NCBI GenBank assembly: GCA_003527555.1
Contig: DPWT01000255.1
Span: 1 to 17,329, forward strand
From: Verrucomicrobiales bacterium
GTDB taxonomy: Bacteria; Verrucomicrobiota; Verrucomicrobiia; Verrucomicrobiales; Akkermansiaceae
DNA length: 17,329 nucleotides
Direction: 5' to 3'
Shown here: in pieces, positions 1 to 7,836 of the stretch
Layout of the letters: each line of letters opens with the position of its first letter
Position numbering within the stretch: position 1 is the first letter of the stretch
Notes under the pieces: model-generated
Database searches by the model: none
What the model was told of the DNA's origin: nothing
What the model saw: the letters and a program-made list of their open reading frames with translations, nothing else
Made by a program: the position numbers and the translations under genes

Positions 1-128
1 TTGATTAGCGCCACACCAATTTCATCGGGAACATCGACGAGGTGGATCATGACTTTCTCGCCTTTTTTTACGGCTGTGGAGTAGTGGACAAGCTGGCGAG
101 CGAGCTGGGGGATACGTGGATCTTGCAT
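1..128 (-). CDS. M29-family aminopeptidase, N-terminal fragment (gene leaves the left edge)
   Basis: The frame opens with ATG at 126-128 and stays open to base 1, giving 42 codons. It begins MQDPRIPQLARQLVHYS and continues with a GEKVMIHLVDVP stretch. This 'L-A-x-x-L-V-x-Y-S ... K-K-G-E-K-V' opening is typical of the metal-dependent aminopeptidase family M29 (AmpS/aminopeptidase T), cytoplasmic enzymes that remove N-terminal residues from peptides. The metal ligands lie further downstream in this family and are outside the window, so activity cannot be judged. The gene is divergent from purN, with 79 bp between the two starts. The family assignment rests on a short segment and is moderately sure; the existence of a real coding start here is more certain. 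Confidence 0.65.
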   Translation of the reverse strand, partial: MQDPRIPQLARQLVHYSTAVKKGEKVMIHLVDVPDEIGVALI

Positions 129-207
129 GGCTCAGAGATGTAAGAGAAAAGAAGAAAGAAGCAAGATTACAATTGTTTAGCTTAATTAGTCTGGATAAGA
201 AATAGGT

Positions 208-804
208 ATGGCTACTGGAGATAGGAAGATTAAGCTCGGGGTGCTCGGCTCAGGATCAGGATCGAATATGCAGGCGATTCTGGATGCGATTGGTGCGGGC
301 AGTCTGAATGCCGAGATCGTGCTGGTGCTCTCCGATAACCCAAACGCCTATATTCTGGATAGGGCGAAAAATGCAGGGATACCCGCTGAAGTTATCGATT
401 GTCACGGCTTCAAAACACGATTCCCAGACGAGTCACAGCAAGCGATTGCCGAAAAACTCATGTCCGCTGGGGTTGATGTTGTTTGTCTTGCTGGGTTCAT
501 GCGATTAGTTAAGCAGCCAATGCTCGACGTCTTTCCCAATAAAATCATCAATATTCATCCATCGTTACTGCCGGCATATCCTGGGTTGATGGCGTGGGAG
601 CAAGCGGTCGATGATGGTGCCCAAGAATCAGGCTGCACCGTGCATTACGTTGATGCTGGCATGGATACCGGACCGATCATTCTTCAGGCAGGCGTCCCTG
701 TGATTTCCGGCGATACAGCGGCGACGTTACACGCGCGCATTCAAGAGCAGGAGCACACACTCTATCCGGAGGCGATCAAAGTTGTTGCAAGCTCGTTGAG
801 TTAA
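208..804 (+). CDS. purN: Phosphoribosylglycinamide formyltransferase (GAR transformylase)
   Basis: PurN transfers the formyl group of 10-formyl-tetrahydrofolate to glycinamide ribonucleotide, the third step of de novo purine synthesis, in the cytoplasm. The 198-residue protein has the expected length. It opens with the phosphate-binding loop GVLGSGSGSNMQAI (residues 11-24). It carries LAGFMRL at 94-100 and the signature NIHPSLLPAYPGL from 115. The catalytic residues known from the E. coli enzyme (Asn106, His108, Asp144) correspond to Asn115, His117 and Asp153, the last within MDTGPIILQ. After PGL the usual His-x-His region reads MAWEQA, a small departure from the E. coli pattern. The stop TAA at 802-804 overlaps the stop of the convergent polyketide synthase gene. 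No strong Shine-Dalgarno sequence precedes the ATG, but the start fits the family's N-terminus. Confidence 0.96.
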   Translation: MATGDRKIKLGVLGSGSGSNMQAILDAIGAGSLNAEIVLVLSDNPNAYILDRAKNAGIPAEVIDCHGFKTRFPDESQQAIAEKLMSAGVDVVCLAGFMRLVKQPMLDVFPNKIINIHPSLLPAYPGLMAWEQAVDDGAQESGCTVHYVDAGMDTGPIILQAGVPVISGDTAATLHARIQEQEHTLYPEAIKVVASSLS

Positions 805-1826
805 GAAATACGCTTGAGCTCGCAGCTGTGTGCGGAGAATCCTGCACCGAACGCACACATCCACAGGTGCTCAGCATTGTCATGATTCTCATTAAGGAAT
901 TGCTCTAACGCGACCAGCACTGATGGGCTGCTCAGGTTACCATATTTGCGCATGACCTCGCGCGCGTAGGTCAGTTTTTTCACAGGAAGAACTTCTTCTA
1001 ACTGCTCAATCACATCGCGCCCACCGCCGTGGGTGATCCACTCGTCGGGGTCGGTTGTGCGTTTTTGATAGAGCTCATTCACCGTTTCTCCAGCGAGTTC
1101 GGGGACTGTGCGGTGGAGTTGATTACGTAGCTTGCCCTCCGCGTTGGTGAAGCGAATCTTTTCGCGTTCTTCTGGGATGTGCAGTGATTGGAAATGATCC
1201 ACCTGCCAGCCACCGCCGCGACCACCCCAGACGGCAGCGGCGGCACCATCACCAAACAGGCAGGTGCTCACCAATACGCCAACATCATTTTCCACGTAGA
1301 ATGCCGCTGAGCAAACTTCCACGGACACGGTGACCGCCACAAGATCTGGATTGGTTTTGATGATTCCCTGTGCTGCACGAATCAGTGGCACTGCAGCACC
1401 GCAGCCAAAGCCGGTCATATCCTGCATAAAGACATCAGCCCGAAGACCTAACTGCTCAGCTACGTGGCTGCTCAACCCAGGGCATAGGTATCCCGTGCAC
1501 GAGCTTACAAAAATTACATCAACATCACTCGGCGATAATGATGCGTCATCCAGTGCTTTGCGCACCGAATTTGTGGCAAGTGCCGGTGCGGATTTTTCGT
1601 AGTAATTGTTGAGGCCTTCTGCATCGAGTTTCCAGGCTTGCGGTAGTTGCTCGAGGCAGAAATGGCGGCCATCGATCCCGGAGTCGCCAGTCAATACTTT
1701 AGCTAACAGATTTCGTGATGATGGCTTGAGTTCATCCCAGAAATTAGCCTCTCTCATGGAGGCAAGGCACTCTGATTGCGTGTAATAGGCATCGGGAAAT
1801 GCGGAGCGGACTGAGAGTAGGTTCAT
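801..1826 (-). CDS. Type III polyketide synthase (chalcone/stilbene synthase family)
   Basis: Homodimeric type III synthases extend an acyl-CoA starter with malonyl-CoA without a carrier protein and often cyclise the product. The 341-residue protein has the thiolase-like fold motifs and the complete catalytic triad. These are Cys142 in the nucleophile loop DMTGFGCGAAVP, His266 in WITHGGGRDVIEQ, and Asn297 in KYGNLSSPSVL. FGDGAAAAVW at 191-200 and the C-terminal GAGFSAH segment are also conserved. Its ATG overlaps the stop of the upstream FAD oxidoreductase as ATGA (1823-1826), so it is the last gene of a translationally coupled trio with a methyltransferase. Starter and product cannot be read from the sequence. 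By analogy with other synthase/methyltransferase/flavoprotein cassettes, a modified resorcinol, pyrone or quinone-type lipid is plausible, but that is inference. Confidence 0.93.
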   Translation of the reverse strand: MNLLSVRSAFPDAYYTQSECLASMREANFWDELKPSSRNLLAKVLTGDSGIDGRHFCLEQLPQAWKLDAEGLNNYYEKSAPALATNSVRKALDDASLSPSDVDVIFVSSCTGYLCPGLSSHVAEQLGLRADVFMQDMTGFGCGAAVPLIRAAQGIIKTNPDLVAVTVSVEVCSAAFYVENDVGVLVSTCLFGDGAAAAVWGGRGGGWQVDHFQSLHIPEEREKIRFTNAEGKLRNQLHRTVPELAGETVNELYQKRTTDPDEWITHGGGRDVIEQLEEVLPVKKLTYAREVMRKYGNLSSPSVLVALEQFLNENHDNAEHLWMCAFGAGFSAHSCELKRIS

Positions 1827-2899
1827 GGCTTACGAAGTTGGCTGAAGATAGACTTAAATGGCAGGGTGTTTGTTTTAATTGATGCTTTGAGGATTTGCTG
1901 ACCAGGAAAGTTGAAAAGCATTGGATGCATAATTTTTGATAGCTTCATACGGCGTGAGAAGTGATTGTTAGAATCGTGTTGGTAGCCATGTTCAGCTTCA
2001 TGCCAGTTGATATCGCCAGCGGAATATTTTTCAAGCCATCCGGCAGCAATGGCACTGGACTCCATCGCCATACTCATGCCATTGCCCGTAAATGGGGGTA
2101 TCAACCAGGCAGCATCACCTAGTGAGAAGCCAGGCTGCTTTTCTTGTAATCCGAGAGCGAATCCTGCCGTAGCTGTGAATGAATTGGGATCATAATCCCA
2201 TGACTCCATTAATTCTAACAGTTTAGTCATGCCGCATGCTTCTGCGTATGCCATGATCACAGCTGCTGGGTTATCCCAGCGAGCACGCGCTTCGGTTGGG
2301 CGGATATTGGATCTCACATGGAATAGGCCGCAGCAGTTGACGCGGTTATTTTCCACTTCTGCTAGCCCCATATAACCTCCTTTGCTGCCGCTGATGCCTC
2401 GGGTGCTACTGTGCATGTGTAATCCGTTGAGATGCGTGTTCACAGCATGAATTTTGATCCCAATCCATTCTGGTTTATTTGTTTTTGGGTTTGCAGGTTT
2501 ACCTGTTGCCCATACACATCCATCACTTGGGTTATTATCTGACGAAATACGCTTTCCGAGTATGAGTTGGCCTCCGTTGCGTTGAAAAACGTCTGCTAAT
2601 CGCTCATCAAGCGTATGGCGCGAGATCCCTAGGGCGGGTTCAGGAAGACTTTCGGTTAGTAATTGTTTATTACCCATCCACCAGCTGATGTCGTGGTGTT
2701 TTAAGGCATCAGCAAAAAGCGTATCGATCTGCAGTTGGGCGAGTGTCTTTTCTTTGATGCCGCAAATAAATTCACCACAGACCTTGTGACGTGGGTAGTT
2801 TCCTTTTTCGTGTATCTCGACAGGTATGTTTTTGTGGCGTAGGCAGACTCCGAGGCTTAATCCGGCAAGTCCGCCGCCATTGATTCGGATAGGTTTCAT
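1823..2899 (-). CDS. FAD-dependent oxidoreductase, geranylgeranyl-reductase/UbiH-like
   Basis: This is a 358-residue flavoprotein. The N-terminal dinucleotide-binding motif is NGGGLAGLSLG (7-17), followed by a charged strand end IHEKG and then KVCGEFICG (39-47), as in geranylgeranyl-reductase-like flavoproteins. The second FAD motif is GDAAWLIPPFTGNGMSMAMES (261-281). I place the start at the ATG at 2897-2899, not at an in-frame codon 36 bases upstream. This ATG forms an ATGA overlap with the methyltransferase stop and has AAGGGAG about 6 bases before it, and the protein then begins directly with the FAD strand. It probably hydroxylates, oxidises or reduces the polyketide made by the next gene; which one cannot be seen. 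The variant Rossmann motif (GGGLAG, with Gly at the second position) is normal for this superfamily. Confidence 0.88.
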   Translation of the reverse strand: MKPIRINGGGLAGLSLGVCLRHKNIPVEIHEKGNYPRHKVCGEFICGIKEKTLAQLQIDTLFADALKHHDISWWMGNKQLLTESLPEPALGISRHTLDERLADVFQRNGGQLILGKRISSDNNPSDGCVWATGKPANPKTNKPEWIGIKIHAVNTHLNGLHMHSSTRGISGSKGGYMGLAEVENNRVNCCGLFHVRSNIRPTEARARWDNPAAVIMAYAEACGMTKLLELMESWDYDPNSFTATAGFALGLQEKQPGFSLGDAAWLIPPFTGNGMSMAMESSAIAAGWLEKYSAGDINWHEAEHGYQHDSNNHFSRRMKLSKIMHPMLFNFPGQQILKASIKTNTLPFKSIFSQLRKP

Positions 2900-3528
2900 C
2901 TTTTTACTCCCTTGCAACGTAGACTTCCAACACAATTACAATCATCTTGCCACTGCCAGTGATTGCCTAAGAGTTTATGAATTTCACCTAGGCGAAATCC
3001 TGCTTCAATACTTACCCGCATGTCGTGTCGGGTAACGTGATTAACAAATGGATACATTAGCCAACCTAAACGGATTGAGTTAACTGATCGATGGGGCTCG
3101 GCGAGTAAAATCGCACCAGCATCACTCCATTTTGTTGACCATTTCTCGAGCACCACATTCTCGAAATGGTGGATAAAAAGATTTGCAACGATTGCAGTTG
3201 AACCGTCATAGACATAATTTATTTCTAATACATCGTCTTGTAGCCACTCGATGTTTGCGGGAAGCTCGGGTGGACGTGGTGCTAGATCCACGGCGGTGAT
3301 CGCAATGTCTGGCCGTGCAGTATGCATTTTGCGGGTAAGTAATCCCTCACCTGCTCCTAGTTCGATCACCCGCGTGATGTTTCGCATGGGTGTGAGCTGT
3401 GATAAAATCCATTTTTCGCCCTGCATGATACGGTTGATGACACGTAGGTCACGACGACTCCTGATGGCGGCGGGGTCGTCGCTATCGAGATTATCAAGTA
3501 GTTCTGGACTGACAATTCGTTGTTCCAT
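2896..3528 (-). CDS. Class I SAM-dependent methyltransferase of the type III PKS operon
   Basis: The 210-residue soluble protein has SAM motif I VIELGAGEG (54-62), an acidic residue ending the second strand (AVDLAP, near 79-83), and a motif IV-like VANLFIHHF. The N-terminal segment LDSDDPAAIRSRRDLRVIN (14-32) precedes the fold; I associate this type of sequence with methyltransferases encoded next to type III polyketide synthases. It is the first gene of the three-gene operon and its TGA overlaps the ATG of the oxidoreductase. The likely substrate is a hydroxyl or carbon of the aromatic or pyrone polyketide, by position only. No transmembrane segment is evident, unlike the membrane methyltransferase of Streptomyces phenolic-lipid operons. 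Confidence 0.87.
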   Translation of the reverse strand: MEQRIVSPELLDNLDSDDPAAIRSRRDLRVINRIMQGEKWILSQLTPMRNITRVIELGAGEGLLTRKMHTARPDIAITAVDLAPRPPELPANIEWLQDDVLEINYVYDGSTAIVANLFIHHFENVVLEKWSTKWSDAGAILLAEPHRSVNSIRLGWLMYPFVNHVTRHDMRVSIEAGFRLGEIHKLLGNHWQWQDDCNCVGSLRCKGVKR

Positions 3529-3661
3529 CGTAAATCTTACGGATTAAGTGTCGTCGTAAACCATCGTCGGTCAATGGATATTCTCATACAGCAGTAGCTA
3601 CTCACAGGCGCCTCAAGACTTACTCGCTCGACAATCCTGAGTCCTCGTGTATCTGGATCTC

Positions 3662-4903
3662 ATGCCTGCAAAGAAATCTGCCAAAAAATCTGCCAAAAAA
3701 TCCTGGGAAAAATCTATGCCCAAGGCTCAGTTTGACTTCATGCGTGAAGTGCTCGCCGCTCCCAGTCCAATCGGGGTGGAGGCTGCGATGTCCTATGGTG
3801 TGCTGAAACCCTACTTCGAGAAATTCATGCCGAAATCTTGGGCAATTCATCAGTTTAAGGGCAACGCTGGTATTGTTGTTGATACGCATCCGGGGTGCGA
3901 TGACATGACATCCGCCATGATCATTGGTCATGCCGATAAGATACGTATGCAGGTGCGCAAGATCGACAACGATGGCAAGATCTGGGTGAATACCGATTCC
4001 TTCCTGCCATGCACGCTGATCGGCCACGAGGTGAAGCTTTTCTCTCAGGACCCGAAAAAACCTGGTAACTACCGATGTATCGAAGGCGGAACGATCGAGG
4101 CGCTTGGTGCGATCCATTTTTCCGAGCCTGCTCAGCGTAGTGGCGATAAGGGGCTAAAGCCAGAAATGATGTATCTTGAACTGCAAATGCATGGCGAGAA
4201 ATGTAAGCAAAGAATCGAAGCTCTTGGCATCCGCCCTGGCGACCCGATCATTCTAAACCGCCCGATCAAAAACGGATTTTCTGACGACACTTTTTATGGA
4301 GCCTATCTCGATAATGGACTGGGCTGCTTCGTGGTTGCCGAGATCGCGAAGATTCTTGCCAGTAGTCAGCTAAAAAATATCCGTGTGTTTTATACGATTG
4401 CTACCCATGAGGAGATCGGCCGCTTTGGCGCAACTGCCATTGCGGGTGAACTCAAGCCAGATATTTTGATAGGGTCCGATGTCAACCACGACTACGATGC
4501 TGCGCCTGGGATTGGTGCCAAACGCATGAACTCCCTCGCAATGGGTAAGGGGTTTACGCTCACCAATGGTTCTATTACCAGTGAGTATCTCAACACTCTG
4601 ATTGAGAAAGCCTGCCTCAAAAACGACATTCCGTATCAGATTGATTTTGCAGGCCGCGACACAGGCACCGACGCCATGGCCGCCTCGCTAGCTGGGATCG
4701 ATAGTGCATCTACCTCGATTGGTTTTCCAATCCGTAACATGCACACCATTTCCGAGACTGGACACACGGCCGATGTCCTCGCCGCCATCCACGGCATGGT
4801 TGAGACGTTCAAGGCAATGGACAAGATGAACCGTGGTAAGGGACTTACGCGTGAGGATTTGAAGGGCGGTCACCCACGACTCGACATGGCAAAGGGGGTG
4901 TAA
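3662..4903 (+). CDS. M42-family metallopeptidase (glutamyl aminopeptidase/FrvX-like)
   Basis: M42 peptidases are cytoplasmic two-metal aminopeptidases, often forming tetrahedral dodecamers that finish peptide breakdown. The 413-residue product keeps the expected metal and catalytic positions: His90 (IIGHADKI), Asp217 (AYLDNGLG), the Glu250-Glu251 pair (ATHEEIG), Asp273 (IGSDVNHD) and His361 (NMHTISE). I chose the ATG at 3662 over an in-frame GTG at 3647, because the upstream codons add nothing family-like. A further ATG at 3716, preceded by GGGAAAAA, is an alternative that would remove the odd leader. That leader (residues 1-18) is an Ala-Lys-Lys-Ser repeat encoded by a perfect 12-bp tandem repeat. 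The gene stands alone, divergent from the polyketide operon. Confidence 0.88.
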   Translation: MPAKKSAKKSAKKSWEKSMPKAQFDFMREVLAAPSPIGVEAAMSYGVLKPYFEKFMPKSWAIHQFKGNAGIVVDTHPGCDDMTSAMIIGHADKIRMQVRKIDNDGKIWVNTDSFLPCTLIGHEVKLFSQDPKKPGNYRCIEGGTIEALGAIHFSEPAQRSGDKGLKPEMMYLELQMHGEKCKQRIEALGIRPGDPIILNRPIKNGFSDDTFYGAYLDNGLGCFVVAEIAKILASSQLKNIRVFYTIATHEEIGRFGATAIAGELKPDILIGSDVNHDYDAAPGIGAKRMNSLAMGKGFTLTNGSITSEYLNTLIEKACLKNDIPYQIDFAGRDTGTDAMAASLAGIDSASTSIGFPIRNMHTISETGHTADVLAAIHGMVETFKAMDKMNRGKGLTREDLKGGHPRLDMAKGV

Positions 4904-4913
4904 TGGCGTAAGC

Positions 4914-4945
4914 TAAAATCGGTTCGAGGAGAACTCGGTATTTTA
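4914..4945 (+). terminator. Possible hairpin after the M42 peptidase gene
   Basis: Eleven bases after the stop, TAAAAT-CG-GTTC (4914-4925) can pair with GAAC-CG-ATTTTA (4931-4945) around a GAGGA loop, allowing a one-base and a two-base bulge on the 3' side. It lies between two plus-strand genes and could end M42 transcription. The T-tract is only part of the stem and is short, so a factor-independent terminator is not certain. Confidence 0.3.
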
Positions 4946-5008
4946 TGTGGGGGGGATAACTCTTAGCTGCACTTGCAAGTTGGCTTGGGTCAGGCTAATA
5001 ATATCCTA

Positions 5009-5941
5009 ATGAGCAAGAAGACGTTGAGTAATTCGATGACGACTTTTCGTTTGTGTGTAACGATGGTTTTCGTGTTGATGGCATGTGCGTCGCAGGCGGC
5101 GGAGCTGAAAAAAATCGAGAACTGCACGCTAGTCAAAACCGATTGGGCTGACGGTGATAGTTTTCGGATTCAAATTCCGGAAAAGCCTACGAGCAAGGAT
5201 GGCCTCGTTCATAAGGCGCGCGAGATTACGGTGCGTCTCTATGGAGCGGATTGTATTGAGTCGAAAATTAATGATGAAACAGATGGGCGGCGTGTGCGTG
5301 CGCAGAGGAGGTATTTTGGTATCAGTAAGGTGGGTAATGCGAGGGAATCTATACAGTTGGCGATCGATTACGGCACGAAAGCCACCGAGGAAACGCGCAA
5401 ACTTCTCGAAAAGCCATTTACTATACACACTGCCTTTTCCGATGCACGCGGCCACCCAGATTTCAAGCGCTACTATGCTTTTGTTGTCACTGCCGATGGT
5501 AAAGACCTTGCCGCGTTGTTGGTTTCCAAAGGGCTTGCGAGGGCTTTTGGTGTTTACCGCGAGACTTATGATAAGCGGCACAGCAAGGACTACAGGGCTC
5601 AGCTTGCGGACCTGGAGCTTCAGGCAGCTAAGAATGGCAGAGGCGTTTGGCAGCATACCGATTGGAAAAGCCTGCCCGAGGAGCGCCAAGCGCAGCGCGA
5701 TGATGATAGGGAAAACAAAATAGGTATCATCAAAAAACCTAATTTGCCTCTGGAAAAGATGCGTATCAATAAGGCCTCCCGTGATGAGCTGATGCAGCTG
5801 CCAGGTATAGGGAAGGCAACTGCAGATGGAATCATTGGCAACAGACCGTATAGTAAGCCGGAGGACTTACTTAAGGTGTCTGGCATTGGGAAGAAGACGA
5901 TGGAGAAGCTAAAGCCGTTCCTTATTTTCCCTGAAGGTTAG
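5009..5941 (+). CDS. Secreted staphylococcal-nuclease-like protein with C-terminal ComEA-type HhH domain
   Basis: This 310-residue protein has three parts. A hydrophobic leader (about 11-31) ends in MACASQA-AE. It could be a signal peptidase I site, or a lipobox with Cys26, although Met at -2 makes a lipobox less ideal. The SNase-fold domain (about 36-215) keeps equivalents of the S. aureus nuclease residues: Asp50 (WADGDSF), Arg76-Asp81-Glu84 (VRLYGADCIE) and Arg154 (FKRYYAFV). This implies Ca-dependent cleavage of DNA or RNA outside the cytoplasm. Two helix-hairpin-helix motifs, LPGIGKA (264-270) and VSGIGKK (290-296), in a ComEA-like domain (about 251-307) would bind nucleic acid backbone. 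An insert near 85-120 lengthens the nuclease domain. The start is uncertain: ATG 5009 is chosen, ATG 5036 would also keep the leader, and neither has a clear ribosome-binding site. Confidence 0.87.
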   Translation: MSKKTLSNSMTTFRLCVTMVFVLMACASQAAELKKIENCTLVKTDWADGDSFRIQIPEKPTSKDGLVHKAREITVRLYGADCIESKINDETDGRRVRAQRRYFGISKVGNARESIQLAIDYGTKATEETRKLLEKPFTIHTAFSDARGHPDFKRYYAFVVTADGKDLAALLVSKGLARAFGVYRETYDKRHSKDYRAQLADLELQAAKNGRGVWQHTDWKSLPEERQAQRDDDRENKIGIIKKPNLPLEKMRINKASRDELMQLPGIGKATADGIIGNRPYSKPEDLLKVSGIGKKTMEKLKPFLIFPEG

Positions 5942-5964
5942 GGGTTGGGGAGTGTCTACCCTCC

Positions 5965-7800
5965 TTACTCAACCGTAACGCTTTTTGCCAGGTTTCTTGG
6001 TTGGTCGATGGCGCAGCCACGGATTCTAGCGACGTGGTAGGCGAACAGCTGTAAGGCGGCGGCTGCGGGAACTACTGAGGTGAACTGTGGGCAGGCGGGG
6101 ATCTCGATGACGTGATCGCAAGCCTTACCTGCTTCATCGTCGCCTTTGGTAATAATGCCCAAGACCGGCGCGTTTCGCGCCTTGCATTCTGCGACATTAC
6201 TCAGTGACTTGTCCTGCCCTGGGCCTTGGTTAAGTAGTGCGACCACAGGCATTTTTTTATCGAGCAGAGCGATTGGTCCGTGTTTGAGCTCGGCTGAGTG
6301 ATATCCCTCTGCATGGATGTAGGAAATTTCTTTTAGCTTAAGGGCACCTTCGAGTGCGACGGGAAACATATAGCCTCGGCCTATGTAGAATGCGTTATCG
6401 TAGTCAGCATAATGTTTGGCAATTTCGGCGATCTGGTCGTTGGTATTGAGCACAGCTTGTACAAGCTCGGGAAGGCGTTCGATTTCGGTCGCAATTTGGA
6501 TACCTTGCTCACGTGATAGACGGTTGGCGCGTGCTAGCTTAAGCGCAATCATCAGTAGCACAGACACTTGGCTGGTGAATGCCTTGGTGGATGCAACGCT
6601 GATCTCGGGCCCCGCGTGTAGATAAATACCACGTCCCGTTTCGCGGGCGATGGTCGAGCCAACCACATTGACTAGGGCGGCCACAAGTGATCCTTTATCG
6701 ACGGCTTCACGCACAGCGGCGAGGGTGTCGGCTGTTTCTCCTGATTGTGAGATGGCGAGCACCATGTCGCGGCTGCCAACGATCGGGTTGCGGTAGCGGA
6801 ACTCGGCCGCCTGCTCGACTTCTGCGGGCAGTCCGGCGAAGTCTTCCACGGCATACTCACCGATCAGTCCGGCATTCATCGATGTACCGCAGCCAACAAT
6901 TAATAGTCTCTGGATATCAACAATTTCGCGTGGTGATAGATTGAGGCCGGAGAGGATCGCGGTGCCACGAATGAGATCGATTCGCCCCCGCATGGTGTTT
7001 CGGATGGCTTCCGGCTGCTCGAAGATCTCCTTGAGCATGTAGTGCTCGTAGCCACCTTTCTCAGCGGCGTCCGGTGACCAGTCTATCTCCGAGGTAGCGC
7101 GGGTAACTGATCCTGAGTGTAGACTTTGGATATCCACCTTACTACCTTCAATGCGGGCGAGGTCACCATCGTCGAGGTAGATCGCCTGGCGCGTGTAGGT
7201 AATTATGGCGGAAGCATCTGATGCGACGATGGTTTCGTCTTCTCCCAGACCGATGACGATGGGTGATCCGCTGCGCGCAACGACAAGCACTCCGGGTTCA
7301 TCGTTGCACATACAGGTTATGCCGTAAGTGCCATCAACTTCGTGCAGAGATTTTTTGACCGCTTCTAACAAATCTCCTTGGTAATGAGATTCAACGAGGT
7401 GGGCGAGTACTTCGGAATCAGTCTCAGATTTGAAAACATGACCATCTGCTTTGAAACGATCACGCAGGGCGTTGTGGTTCTCGATGATCCCATTGTGAAC
7501 GAGCACGATGCGACCCTCATTGCCTTGATGTGGGTGTGCATTGAGCGTGGTAGGTGGGCCATGAGTCGCCCAACGGGTATGAGCAATTCCGCTGCGGGAG
7601 GAGGCAAGGGCAATTTTTTCTTCCTCAATAAGCTCTGAGAGTTCGGCTACCTTCCCGCTTTGTTTTCTAACAATAATATCATCATCTCCAGATAGCGCCA
7701 TACCTGCAGAATCGTATCCTCTGTATTCGAGTTTTTTGAGTCCGCTAATGAGCACGGGCATCGCTGAGCGTTTTCCTGTGTATCCTACTATTCCACACAT
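5965..7800 (-). CDS. glmS: Glutamine--fructose-6-phosphate aminotransferase (isomerizing)
   Basis: GlmS converts fructose-6-phosphate and glutamine to glucosamine-6-phosphate, the entry step to UDP-GlcNAc. The 611-residue protein is full length. Its N-terminus MCGIVGYTG exposes Cys2 as the glutaminase nucleophile after Met removal, followed by LEYRGYDSAG and HTRWATHG. Two SIS sugar-isomerase domains follow, with GCGTSMNAG, ISQSGETADT and ASTKAFTSQ. The C-terminus DQPRNLAKSVTVE is the conserved tail that closes the active site. It is the last gene of a glmM/acetyltransferase/glmS operon, 36 bp after its neighbour. That 36-bp leader is far too short for a glmS ribozyme, and I see no such structure. 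Regulation is therefore probably set at the operon promoter. Confidence 0.98.
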   Translation of the reverse strand: MCGIVGYTGKRSAMPVLISGLKKLEYRGYDSAGMALSGDDDIIVRKQSGKVAELSELIEEEKIALASSRSGIAHTRWATHGPPTTLNAHPHQGNEGRIVLVHNGIIENHNALRDRFKADGHVFKSETDSEVLAHLVESHYQGDLLEAVKKSLHEVDGTYGITCMCNDEPGVLVVARSGSPIVIGLGEDETIVASDASAIITYTRQAIYLDDGDLARIEGSKVDIQSLHSGSVTRATSEIDWSPDAAEKGGYEHYMLKEIFEQPEAIRNTMRGRIDLIRGTAILSGLNLSPREIVDIQRLLIVGCGTSMNAGLIGEYAVEDFAGLPAEVEQAAEFRYRNPIVGSRDMVLAISQSGETADTLAAVREAVDKGSLVAALVNVVGSTIARETGRGIYLHAGPEISVASTKAFTSQVSVLLMIALKLARANRLSREQGIQIATEIERLPELVQAVLNTNDQIAEIAKHYADYDNAFYIGRGYMFPVALEGALKLKEISYIHAEGYHSAELKHGPIALLDKKMPVVALLNQGPGQDKSLSNVAECKARNAPVLGIITKGDDEAGKACDHVIEIPACPQFTSVVPAAAALQLFAYHVARIRGCAIDQPRNLAKSVTVE

Positions 7801-7836
7801 AATAAATGTTGATTGCTAATTTTTGGTTAATGAATT

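Noticed and set aside
129..207. Promoter for purN in the divergent gap (TTGTTT with TAAGAA)
   Set aside because: The -10 match is poor and it would sit only a few bases before the ATG.
3529..3541. Inverted repeat CGTAA-ATC-TTACG directly upstream of the methyltransferase ATG
   Set aside because: Five-bp arms are common by chance and no promoter with acceptable spacing could be placed around it in the 133-bp divergent region.
5129..5723. Long overlapping reading frames on both strands inside the nuclease gene
   Set aside because: They have no recognisable motifs and overlap a gene with clear domain conservation, so they are shadow frames.
5943..5974. Hairpin between the nuclease gene and glmS (GGTTG/CAACC with inner GGAG/CTCC)
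   Set aside because: The arms are separated by an asymmetric internal loop, there is no T-tract on either strand, and it runs into the glmS stop region; not enough for a terminator call.
7801..7836. glmS ribozyme/riboswitch upstream of glmS
   Set aside because: Only 36 bp separate glmS from the preceding gene, far less than the ribozyme needs, and no matching structure is visible.
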